Assembly: GCA_027886175.1 (NCBI GenBank)
Contig: JAJNNQ010000026.1
Coordinates: 17,231,501 to 17,295,500, forward strand
Reading direction: 5' to 3'
Length of the DNA: 64,000 nucleotides
Source of the DNA: Phylloscopus collybita
Lineage: Eukaryota > Chordata > Aves > Passeriformes > Phylloscopidae
In this document: piece after piece, positions 35,051-45,947 of the stretch
How the letters are laid out: every line of letters begins with the position of its first letter
Position numbering within the stretch: the first letter of the stretch is position 1
Position numbers and translations under genes: made by a program
Notes under the pieces: model-generated
Seen by the model: the letters and a program-made list of their open reading frames with translations, nothing else
Told to the model about the DNA's origin: nothing
Databases searched by the model: none

Positions 35051-35866
35051 CAGAAGCTTACATGGAAGAAAGTATTTCTGTTTTCCTAACAACATGATAA
35101 GAATTGAGCACATTTATGTGAATTTGTAAGGAAGATTCTTAATTCATTCTGTCCATGCAGCTGAGGCTTATTTTATCCTCTACCCTTCTTCAGTAATCTA
35201 GGCACCACTGTGAAAGCAGCAAGACTAACTATGAGTGATGTGCACCTGTATTATTCCGCAAAAACACGTCCTGCTCCTGAAACACCACTGTTAAACAGAA
35301 GACAAGAAATGCGTTGTCTCCACACAAGAAAATGCTCTGCTTAAGTTGCAGATGTCCAGTCCTGATCTGCCCCAGAGCTCTACAGCAGATCAGGGGTGAG
35401 CTGTAACTGAAGACAGAATGTAGATATGCAGTATTTATTTAAAAGCTGAAAGCAGAAGTTGAGTACATATTGAGAGGGAATTATGAATTGTTTTAGTAAT
35501 ATCACATAAGAAGGTTCAAAGGGGGAGAAAGACCCTCTTTAAAAAACATATGTACTAATGAAGTCCTGAGCAGATGCTGTGAACACTTCTGAACTTTTAC
35601 TATGTTGAACACTCTTTAATATTACTAATTAATTTTCCTTTACTAGTACCAGCTGGCATTTGTGTGTATACTTCCCTCTTCAGTAACTGGGTAGTTGGTT
35701 AGGGCATGTTTTGCAAACCTCTCCCTGTCCTGAACTGGCTGCAGTTGTTGCTCAGTACAGCAAAGTTACAAATACATGGTCTTTATCTACTGTACGCAGA
35801 AGTGAAACATGAGACCTGAGAATAAATACAGAGATTAATAATTTTTAAAATCTCATGTCATGGCAG

Positions 35867-35928
35867 TGCTGTGGTTTAACTCCAGCTGGCAATGCAGCTC
35901 CACATATACAGTTGCTCACTTCCCCATG
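35867..35928 (+). mobile_element. Short fragment of an avian ERV LTR 5' end
   Basis: TGCTGTGGTTTAAC at 35867-35880, followed by TCCAGCTGGCAA and a 'GTTGCTCACTTCCCC' block near 35910-35925, follows the 5' end I recall for a common avian ERV LTR. That LTR starts TGCTGTGGTTTAACCCCAGC and continues into a GCCGCTCGCTCACTCCCCC-type stretch. Similarity fades after about 60 bp, so this is a truncated or strongly decayed remnant with no promoter, polyadenylation signal or internal retroviral sequence visible. Confidence 0.5.
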
Positions 35929-38900
35929 TTCATGAGGATACTTGATGCATAAATCTACTATCTGAATTGCATCATACCACCCTGAGAAGTCACCACTGTA
36001 ACTTGTGTTTTGCATAAAGAAATTGTTTTCTGCTGCATAAACCTAATGTGGGACTATACATGTAGGTTGACCATGGGTGGCATATTTCCTACAAGGCAGC
36101 CTCACTAAAATCAGCTGGAGATACACATAGGATGTATGTAACTTTGAACCAATATATGCATGAGCTACCCAATAGCACACTCTATGGAATAAACCCTCTA
36201 ATTTACTCAGAAAATGCTTAAATTAAGAAAGATGTGTTAGAGATGTAGTTTATCTCTAAGACTGTAAGTAAATATATCTCACATGATGTCCATTTAAAAT
36301 ACAAAATACATGTTCTGCAAGATCAAGCTCTTACAATTATGCATCTGTATGTAATTCCATGCATACACAGTTTTAGTTATTCATGCTCCTGAGCATTCTG
36401 TGTCTGGAGAAATACCTTCCTTTTTGCTTCACATATCTGGTTGTATGTTAGCTTACCCTCCATCATTAGTGCAAATGTTCAAAGGACAAGTAACCAATCC
36501 CTTAGGCTCTCTTTAGAGTCACTGAGAAAACAGACTTTGTCAGAGAGTAATAGGAGAGCAGAGGAAGAGACATGGGACACTCCTGTCCTATCTGCCCAAG
36601 CTGTTGGAGGAGACTCCTACCATAACATCTGCTGGCAGGACACCTCTTTACCCCACTGCCTCTGTGGTAAGGAGGGGTGGAAGTGTGAAAGCATTTTGCT
36701 CTTTTGTTCAGGGCTGAAACTGCCTCTTAAGTTCCCTTTGACTTTCTTAAAAGAGAAAATGTAGAGCATCAGTGAAAGGAGAAAAAGGTACAGCATCAAT
36801 CTCTGGTAGATCCAGAGGCAGAAGCGAGAATCAGATATGTGAATGGAAAATGTGCTTTGCTTCACTCAAATCCCTTTACTCTGATGGAGTAAAAGGGATA
36901 GTTCACTCCAGAAATTAAAAAGCTCTGTGCTTCCCCTTGGCTTCCTGAGTCTCCAATACAATGAACATCTCCCAGGTGGTGGGAGGCCTGTTGTGTTGCT
37001 TTTGACAACCAGGGGGGAGCTAAACTCCAAATAAGCCACCCCACTTCTCCCTGCCAGCAAGGGAGGGACAATAAATGTGAGAGGTGTTGTGGTCTGCCAG
37101 TCCCTTTGCCTGAGTGAGCCAGACAAAATGGGCTCCTTTCTGGCTCCAGCCACAGCATTTGCCCTGCTGAAACCATGCCCTGGCTATAACATAAAATGGT
37201 ATTTGACTAAACAGAGCTGACAGCTCCACACCCTTGTCTTTGTACCCAGGACACCTGTTCAGAAAAGAATGGAATGATTGCTACTTGGGTATTCCCACTA
37301 CATATTTAGAGGAAACATTTTGGTTGAAATCTGATCTGAGTCAGGCTGAGACGAACAGGCTGAGCTGCTTTTTAGCTATCCCTCTATTTGTTTCTAAATG
37401 TATATGAAAATGTGAAACTTAAAAGTCTTCTTCGTGAGTCACTTTGGCTTGATGTCCCTGCTAGAGGTCACTAAAGTTAAAAGAGAAACTCTACCACTGA
37501 ATCATTTAATGACTGGAAATTGGAGGTAATAGACTTGAAAACGTATTCTCATTTCTGTAATTCAAAACCCTTTATCTGTGCCATGTAGTCCTGCTAGAAA
37601 GAGCAAAATGGCCTTTAACAAAGTCTATTTGCAGAATAGTAAGAAGTGTTAAGATGCCAGATGCATCTCATTATGAATTTTAATGAGTAGATTCACACCT
37701 TGTCTTCCATTAAATAAATTACATGTGTTTTTCCAAACTCTTATATGGCAAATCTGATTTTTTTTCCTAAAAAATAGACTCTAGAAGAGTTTAGGACTGT
37801 TCATCCTGGGCCCAGGACCTGTGGTCCATAGTCAGTCAAAGAGGGAAAAGGGGTCATGCTCACTCATGTGGCAACACCCCAGAGTTCCTCTGTGCCATTG
37901 ACACAGAGAGAACTGCCTGGAACATGATTAAAAGTGAGAGTCAGAAAGCAAGATATCCTGGATTGCAATTAAAAGAGAAATCAATCATCTAATTTTCTTT
38001 TTATCTCAGGAAATAAAGAGCTAAATTCATCTTCATCATGCAGAAAACTCCAGAAAAAGAAAAGAGATGTTATAGTGAATAGTGAAGCATATTCTAGTCC
38101 CATTATCACAGCAAATGCAATCTCTTTCAAAACCATTTTTCTTTTGGAAAATGGTCAGAGGTATTTGTTTTACAACAGGAAAGTAACTGAGTATCTGTGG
38201 CTGAACTCTTCCATGCCACTTCACCTCTGAACAGGTTTGAAGCTTACAGGGCCCTTGAAGTTAGATATTCATTGTGGTGAGGGAAGTTTGCAACGCTGTA
38301 CTCTGCAGGAGTGAAACTGAGGGGAGGGGAATACTTTTCTTTGTATCCTGAAAGGAAGGATATTGAATGCAGTTGTTCAAACTACGGATAATTGCAAAGA
38401 TTAGTCTTAAAATTGAAAATATTAAGATATTATACCACTTTGAATCAGTGTATTTTCCCAGAAACCAGTATCTGCACGGTGCTGCAGAGAAGCAGAGGAC
38501 TTGGTCCTTCTCTCTTGCATAATCATGTTTCATTTTTTTCCTCTATTTATGGACAGTCAGATCTATTTCTGTAGAAATAGGTAACAAACAACCTCCCTGA
38601 AATAAGCTCCTTGTACCCATGATCAGAATTCCTCTTGTGAGTGACAAACCTGTGAAATCAATGGGATGCCGTATTTTACTCTAACCCTTGCTCACTAGAA
38701 GGAGGGAGAGTTCAAAACATGGCAATAAAAATGGCAAAATTTCACTCAATATTATGGTTAAGAGCTTGCAGCAAACATCCAAGCAGAAAACACATGCATA
38801 GTCTTTTCATCCTGGAACAATATGAATCCAGTCTTTTGCCTTTCAGTCCTCCAGGCTACCCAAATTCCATATTTTGTACATCAGATGCAGCATGTATTTA

Positions 38901-41900
38901 TATAATTTTATTCTTCCCGACATAGCGATGAACACAACCATCACACACTTATATGAAAGAATATCCTTTTAAACAAGATACACAGTGTCAATAGGATAAT
39001 GAATGGTGCTGAAGAAAAGTCACGTCTTTGTCAAGAAACATCTGCTTCTGGTTAAGGGGAAGAATTCAGGTATTACATTAAATCCTATGCATTGTATATA
39101 CATGTGTATATGCATAAAGGACATGAATGAATATGTGGATCTGGTTTTGAATACAGTCCGTTGAAGGTAGGGACTATCTGATGACCAGATTTTATCCACG
39201 TATTATACATTTCCACTTCTGTCTATTTTGCCGAAGCACCTGCCAAAATCTAGTACCTACTTTTCTAGTTCAAAGAGCAAAGCAAAAAATGTTGGGCTTG
39301 CTTGTTTATTTTAAAGGGGAAATATTAGAAATTAATTACTACATTTTTCTGGGTCAGGTGAATGAGATGAACAGGAAACCAAGTGCAAGCACCAACTATC
39401 ACTGAAGCACCACTAGTTAAGATACGGCAGATTTATGAGCTTTATTTTCTACCTAAGGCCTGTCATATTTTTTCACCTTTATGTTAGTTAATTGCAGAGT
39501 AACATAAATTAACTTTTGGAACACAGCAAAAATGGGAACTTTATTTATGAATTTCTTGGATTTCTTTACCCCAAGCCAAACAACTAAATTGCTACTTAGC
39601 ATAAATTATTTATTGGCCCTGGCTCAATACCATCCAACACCAGCCCCTGGAGGTCTGGGAGATATAAAAGATTTAAAGCATCTGTGCGACAGCATTGGTG
39701 CAGCCACAAAGCCATGTTTCTTTCCAGAAGGGTCCACTTTATTTTGTTGTAAATAAATAGAGCCTAAATTTCAGGGGAGGGCTGGGTAGCTTCTAGCAGG
39801 ACTGTGGTGTTTTGCATATGTTAATTACCCACAGTTGCATGACAGAGAGATATACACTGTTTGCACAACTATTCTGGAGAGACCTGTTGGCAAAGGGATG
39901 CATTTTAATCTGCACATAATACAGGAATGCTGATAGTAATTTTCTATCACTTTGTTTTATGCATATATGTGTATAAATACATTACAAAGCGATCATATAT
40001 ACATACAGTCACTTCATAATCTATCTTTATCTCATTTATTGTTATAATCTTTACCTTATCTATGCATCTCCTATACCTACATGTAAGGGAATTATGAATA
40101 AAACCAAGTGAATTTGCAAAAGGGAATATGCCATTCAGTATATATTCATATGAGAAGCTAATCTCTAATCTGCCAAATATGCCCAAACTATGCCCCCATC
40201 TAGAGTCTGGAAAAGGCAGCTGATGCCATCCTGCATGGCTCCTGAGAACTTGCTCTCCTTTGATGCACCATCTCTATTGGCTTGGCTCTTCCCCTTGCAG
40301 TCTCGTACTCCATCATGCTCTCCTCAAATTCCACACACCCCCTCGCTCTGGCAACTGCAGGGGCTCGCACATGACAGGATGCAGAATCCCATTATGCTGG
40401 TACCTCTCTCCTGAGAGAAGGTTCCTGAGTGTCAGAGCTGAAAATGAATATGTAGGTCATAACTCAAGCTCTGAGGGAGCCTGTATGCTGAAGAACAATT
40501 ATCTGCACACTGACTGTTGGCCATACAGCTGAGCACTTCTGAAGTAGATGTATAGCATATATTTTATTGTTCTGTAGAAGAATTCGCTCCTACAATACTT
40601 AAGTGTACAACTTACTTGTCTCCTGCCATTTTTTAAAAAACTGTCTTATTTTGCAGTCAAAAATGTCAAAATGAGGTACAGTAAAATTTTATATAAAGTT
40701 TTAGAAAAACTTGTAAAGACTTGTGGAATAATAAAGTGTTTTTGCTTCATTAAAAATGCCCTTTTTTGTTATTATTTCTGGAAATGGGAAATCCTTCTAC
40801 CAAACAGAGAACAAGTGAGCAACACCAGTACAACAGTCTTTAACAAAAGACCTTATCCCATATACATACACATGCTTAGCTTGTCTTTCCTTGGCCAGTC
40901 CTGTTGGTTTCACAGTGAATTCGGTCTCAGGACTAGAGCTCAGGTAATATGTTCACAGTAGAGTCTTTATATCACTGAACATGAATTTACAAGACTATTT
41001 TAATATCTAAGAACAACAAAGGAAAGTTTAAAATTGCCTTCTTAATTATTTTATAAGCTTTAAAAATAAATTCATTTTCAGTTTCATTAGCACTTAGAGA
41101 AACTGAAAAAAGATAACTGCTCCAAGCAGCCTACAAGCAAGCAGAAAAATATTTACTTCTCTCAACATCTTAAAGCCAACACATACAAAACTGATGAAGA
41201 GTGGAGAATAGATGGAAACAGGGCTGTGAGGTGATTCACAACTTGTTGCAGAACAGAGCAGAATAGTTGGATGAACAGATTTCCTCTCTGCCAATTCGTT
41301 GCCCCATCCACTATAGCAAGCATCTCATCAAAAAGATAGCTAAAATCCTGAAAGGCTGTAATGATTTTTAAATACAAACCCACTGCCACCTTCTGTCCAT
41401 GGACTTGTTCCAAGTACTGGAAATGAACACAGGCAATTGTTGTGCAGAGAGTTATTTTCATAGTTAATAGACATGAAGGGTGAGAGATTCCAATGGGTCT
41501 GAAAGCAAGGCCATATTTACCTGGAAATAGCCCTGGGACCCAATTTTGTGGTTGTCATCATGAAGATCAAGGGGACAGTCATGACATGCAGTCAGCAGTC
41601 ATCATCTGGGCAAGCAAATATTATTTGAGTAGGCCGATGCCCCAGTACCATTAGCAGAGTAATGCACCACTTAAACATGTACATCCTCTTTTTAAGACCT
41701 CTTTGTATTTTACAGTACTAGTAATGAGAAAGAAACAGAACTTCAAAACTCCAGCAAATTTAAATACAAATTGAACTATCAGATAATTTTTACTTTACTT
41801 GTAATACTTTTTTAATTGATGTGACTATAGAATTTCTCAATAAATAGCTTATACTGTTGGAGCCATAGAGCTAATAAAATTATAAAACTGGTTGGGAGGA

Positions 41901-43808
41901 AAAAAAAGCAATTATGCAGGGGTGAAAATGCTGTTTTCGAGGCATATCCAGAAAATCCATAATCATCAATAGGTTTGGCCAATGTGCATTCAATAAACTC
42001 TTTGTATAAGCCCAAAATTATTTCATGCAAAAAATGATTTCTTACATAAAAATCTTTCTTCTTCATCATCTTTCTTGTCTTGCTTTGACGGTATGTTTTT
42101 AATTACATCCACTTTAATGAGTTTAATTAATCAACCTGTGTCTCTGAAGCATCAATTTTATAAAAGCTCTGCAGTACTGTAGAGGCACTGCTTATTTTCT
42201 CTCGATGCTCATTCAAAAAAGAAGACCTCTAACCCTATCTAGGGCTATTCACACTTACTGACTCCCCATTGGTAATTCAGCTCAGAGTTTGGCATCACTG
42301 CTCATGAGGTCTGCCAAGGAACCACATCTCCTGCTTCTGTGTTCAACACAATTTGCTCCTTGCTGGGTGTTTGGGATCTGAAAGTCCTGCTCTCAGTATG
42401 CCAAGTGTTTTGTTGCTAGTCATGTTCAACACAATCCTTTATGACAGTAAAGTCAAGGAAAATCTTTCCTGCATTTAAAATACACTCTTTAAACAACCTT
42501 AGCAGTGTCCCTATATAGCCTTAAAGACTTTGCTTTAGATCAACATTAAAACTAATCTGTCTAGCCTCTGCTTTCTTGTTCATGAAGAAGGGATATAGGC
42601 GGCCATTCGTGATCTGGCATCATTCAGTACTGAACCATTAGAAAAAACAGGCTTGGATGAAGGCATTCTAGTGGTGACCTAAATAAAAGAACCTAGCTAT
42701 GAATCAGGAAACTTCTTCCCTTGCTGACTGTGCCATTACTATGTATTTGTTTAGAGGCATTAAATTCTTCTCGAGGCTTACATTTTCAACAATAACCTTT
42801 GCTCACATATAATTAAAATTTGCAAGTGAATTATCAAAATAGCACTAAGTTTTAAATAAATTTAGATACATAAAACCATCTTTGAGCTCTGTTTTTTGTT
42901 CGTGTTGACAGTTTTTCTCTCTCTGTACCAACATGAAAAATACCCTGATACTTCAATGCAAGCTGTCACGCAGAATCCTCAGCTGCAAGTATCCAGCGTA
43001 TTTGAAAAGTATGAGAAAAACCAGTCAGTGCCAACAGATTCCCTAATAAAAAATATAATAATGAAGTCTTGAGAACTGTCAGTCCTTCAATTGTGCAGCT
43101 CTGACAGTGGCTGTACATTTGCAAGAATCCAGCCTTGCTACTGGAGGGCATAGAAAGGCCAATTGAGCTTTGTCAGAGCCAGATACAGTCAGGCACAATA
43201 TTTTTGTTCTGTCCTAAAGTGGACAACCATATCTTCAGAAAGGTTAGCGTTCAATCTAGGATCAGCTTTGCTGACACAAAGAACTAAATAAGTTAAATAT
43301 AAGTGAATTTTAATCCTGACACAAGGAAAAAAAAAAAAAAAAAGAAGCAGCACAGTGAAATGCTCAGTATTACTCTTGCAGTGCTCCTTGGATGAGAGCT
43401 CTCAGTGGCACTAAATTAAGCAGCTAGTTAAAAATCAAGTAGAGCCAAGACAAAAGTACGATCTGTTCTTCAACACTGTCTCTAAAACTACAGGTCAGGT
43501 ACAACTTTTGTTGGGAAAATATCATTAGGAGGACATTTGTATTGAGTGTATCATTGCTTTGATAAGGCTGACACTGAAACTAGTAATCAGTGAAATTGGA
43601 GGCATCATAGTCCTTATTTGAAAAAGAGAAAGATACTGACACAATGGAAGGATCCATCTCAATTTGTTCTGGTATTTCCTGATTGAGATCTATCAAAATG
43701 GTATCTGCTTAGTCATAACTTAGGTGTAGCTTTTAGAGAAAGCCACTGTCAAAGTGAGACACAAGACATAATTATCCAAGACTGTTAGAGCTCAACCTTT
43801 CTCCTTTT
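35929..43808. other. Long AT-rich non-coding stretch, no gene seen
   Basis: Nearly 8 kb without a supported gene. The longest frames are 107 codons (36441-36764, plus) and 104 codons (36862-37176, minus), the latter in a GC-richer patch with overlapping frames. There is an A17 tract at 43327-43343. A homeodomain-type block (TTTTAATTACATCC, then GAGTTTAATTAATC) lies at 42099-42140. No RNA gene, CpG island or recognised transposon. Confidence 0.5.
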
Positions 43809-43871
43809 TTTAACCAATTAGAAAGTGACTCTATTTTTGTATTAAATAGACTCACTTTCTAATTGGTTAAA
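43809..43871. repeat. 28-bp near-perfect inverted repeat (hairpin)
   Basis: Left arm 43809-43836 and right arm 43844-43871 are reverse complements at 27 of 28 positions, separated by the 7-base loop TTGTATT. Arm ends read TTTAACCAATTAG and CTAATTGGTTTAAA-type on the right (right arm ends GGTTAAA). There is no evident target-site duplication, so a MITE is possible but not shown. The single mismatch lies in GTGACTC versus the expected partner. If transcribed it would form a long, nearly uninterrupted stem. Confidence 0.85.
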
Positions 43872-45154
43872 CAAAAGACAGTTAATAAACCACGAAGTCT
43901 TGGAATACTCTCTTGTGATACCTGTTCAGTAACCCAACATATTCCTCTGCAACTGGACTGGTCAGGTTAAAAAGGGGTCAAACACAGTCTTGTCTTGCTC
44001 TTTGCTGGTAGAAAATCAAGACATGAGTATCCTTTCCACACCCAAGATTTCCCCCCAACCTTCTCTATTGGATAGGTTTGTGGGTTTCCCAAATAAATCA
44101 CCCTGAAGAAAGCCTGAAGGACTGAGGGAGCCAATAATAATGTGTTTCTCCCTGTCTGTGCATGAAGCTACTGGTCCTGAGCAGGTGTCTGTACAATCTG
44201 ACATGAATGTAAACCTATACCAAGGGGTGAACTAACTGGTGACATCTTTGGGCTAAGGCCACCACATATTCTGCTCCTTCACATCACAGTGTGCAGGAAG
44301 GTGGCCTTTTTTCTTTTGAACTACATATAAGATCCTAAAAAGGAGTGAGAAATTACTTCAGCCAGACATACCTGACTTTAAAAAAAAACACCACTACTTT
44401 TCACAGTGATACAATGTGACAGAGTTTCTGATTGTTCCTTCTCCCTCTCCTCAATAAAATACACACTTGCGATACTTGGTACACAATAAGGATTTCTCTG
44501 GAGGGGAAATGTAGCACTGACAGGAGTGCTTCAGTTTAATCCTCCTTTCTTTTCTTTCCACTCTCCCTTCCCCAGCCTCCTCCCACCTCTTCACCCACCC
44601 TGGAGGCTCTTATGGGATTTTCCAGGTAACTAAAGGCTTGCAAAGCCAGTGCATCAGAGCGACAGACCAGACCACTGCAACATTTAGGAGTGAGTGACAC
44701 ATCATTTCTTTAACTCTCCCTCCTCCTGAGTCACTCACAATAAGGCTCCAAGCCATTCTTTACATTATATATGGTTCTATTACTTTTTTGGTAGGGAATT
44801 GGTGATATTGTATATTGTAGCAGACACTTGTCAATGAATCAATGTGTATCTGCTGTGTGTATCCTGGCTTTAGACTGATGACTTACTCAAAAGCATTACA
44901 TAGAGGAGTGGTAATCATGGGGGTTTTTTATTAGTTTTGGTCAAGAAGAATCAAATTTTGGTCAGCAGAAATTTCACTGCACCAAATGTTTCAATTTATA
45001 AAGTATATATTCAGTAAGACCTGGCTTTTGTTATAGTAAAAAATGTGTACCTTTTTTCCCCTTTTCTTTGGTGTAACAGTTATGGACAATGCAGCTGTCC
45101 TAACACACTGCACATACGACCATAATGACTTCTAAGGTCTCAGACAGACCCATG
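43872..45154. other. Non-coding stretch, no gene seen
   Basis: The largest frame is 62 codons. A pyrimidine-rich patch lies at about 44539-44607 (TCCTTTCTTTTCTTTCCACT-type). No recognised repeat is present until the CR1 fragment that follows. Confidence 0.55.
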
Positions 45155-45187
45155 ACCAGAGAATGCTTAGGATTTGGAATGGACCTT
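45155..45187 (-). mobile_element. CR1 LINE 3' end, outer half (split by LTR)
   Basis: GAGAATGCTTAGG followed by ATTTGGAATGGACCTT is the antisense form of the conserved avian CR1 3' end (AGAATGGTTTGGGTTGGAAGGGACCTT). It stops exactly at the LTR boundary and continues in register at 45911 after the LTR and the duplicated ACCTT. CR1 elements are usually 5'-truncated; this copy is a short 3' fragment. Confidence 0.78.
45183..45187. repeat. Target-site duplication, left copy (ACCTT)
   Basis: ACCTT here and at 45906-45910 directly flank the TG...CA ends of the LTR. A 5-bp duplication is the size expected for ERVL-class integration. In an intact CR1 this pentamer is present once. Confidence 0.88.
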
Positions 45188-45474
45188 TGTCTTGGGTTAT
45201 GGAACCAAAGATGTGTATTCTATTTCATCTGTTGAAAGCAGTTGGGGAGATGTTTTTTCTTTATCTCTTGTAACTCTGGGGGAAGGGGGTGGATGCCTTC
45301 TGATAATGGGCCAGCTGTTAAAACCAGGTGGGGCAGTGTTTCTTATCTCTTTGTCCTCCATCCAGGGGGATATTTTCTGCTGACCAAGCCATCATCCACA
45401 AGCAGTCATCCACATTCCACCATCCCATTGTGAAATGCTCTACCCAGTGGGAGGAGCCAACCATTCCTACCTGG

Positions 45475-45480
45475 ATAAAA
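45475..45480 (+). promoter_or_regulatory. LTR TATA-like element
   Basis: ATAAAA in the context CTGGATAAAAACTG, about 290 bp into the LTR and 20 bp after a CCAA-containing GAGCCAACC. The placement fits the U3/R boundary of a retroviral LTR, with transcription expected to start about 25-30 bp downstream. Activity in this copy is not known. Confidence 0.5.
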
Positions 45481-45754
45481 ACTGAGAACACAGGTATCTG
45501 GTTCCACCGGATTCCCGGAGGAAGACTGGACCCTTCTCACCATCACTGGACCCTTGTTCTACAGGATCATCTCTGCTCCAACAGAACCACATCTGCCACT
45601 CCAGGAGGACTTATTTTTGCTTCCAACACCCTGACCAACAGAGTGTCAGGTTGTAGCTCTGATTCTGTCAGGGTTTCTAGGATTGTTTTTTGTTTGTTTG
45701 CTGGTTTGGTTGGGTGGTTTTGTTTTCTACTATATTTGTATTGTTAATACTTCT

Positions 45755-45760
45755 AGTAAA
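45755..45760 (+). terminator. LTR polyadenylation signal variant
   Basis: AGTAAA lies in TTCTAGTAAAGAAC, downstream of the TATA-like box. AGTAAA is a recognised weak variant of AATAAA. It would end transcripts in R/U5 of this solo LTR if used. Confidence 0.45.
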
Positions 45761-45905
45761 GAACTGTTATTCCTATTCCCAAATCTTTGCCTGAAAGCCC
45801 TTAATTGCAAAATTATAATTTGGCAGGTGTGAGTGTTTTACATTCTCCACTCTACGGGAAACACCAGTTTTCCCTGGCAGATACCTGTCTTTCCAAACCA
45901 AGACA

Positions 45906-45947
45906 ACCTTAAAGATCACCTAGTTCCAAACCTCTGTGCCATAGGCA
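45906..45947 (-). mobile_element. CR1 LINE 3' end, inner half (after LTR)
   Basis: Starts with the right ACCTT copy and continues AAAGATCACCTAGTTCCAAA then CCTCTGTGCCATAGGCA. This matches the antisense CR1 3' region (ACCTTAAAGATCATCTAGTTCCAACCCCCCTGCCATGGGCAG). Joined across the LTR with one ACCTT removed, the two halves form one continuous CR1 end. Similarity disappears after about 45947. Confidence 0.8.

Larger units (their letters stand above)
45188..45905 (+). mobile_element. Solo ERVL-type LTR, 718 bp
   Basis: The element begins TGTCTTGG (45188-45195) and ends CCAAGACA (45898-45905), giving 8-bp perfect terminal inverted repeats in the usual TG...CA form. It is flanked by the 5-bp duplication ACCTT. 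Internal landmarks run in plus orientation: a TATA-like ATAAAA at 45475-45480 and the poly(A)-signal variant AGTAAA at 45755-45760. The body matches my memory of an abundant songbird ERVL LTR family; the exact family name needs a database search. No gag/pol sequence or second LTR is present, so it is a solo LTR left by LTR-LTR recombination. A 139-codon frame inside it (45328-45747) is incidental. Confidence 0.85.

Noticed and set aside
43600..43660. Possible MIR fragment (CCTTATTTGAAAAAGAGAAAG)
   Set aside because: The similarity to the SINE core is short and lacks the following CCAAGGTCACAC block.
45328..45747. 139-codon frame in the ERVL-type LTR
   Set aside because: It lies entirely inside a non-coding LTR, so the frame is incidental.
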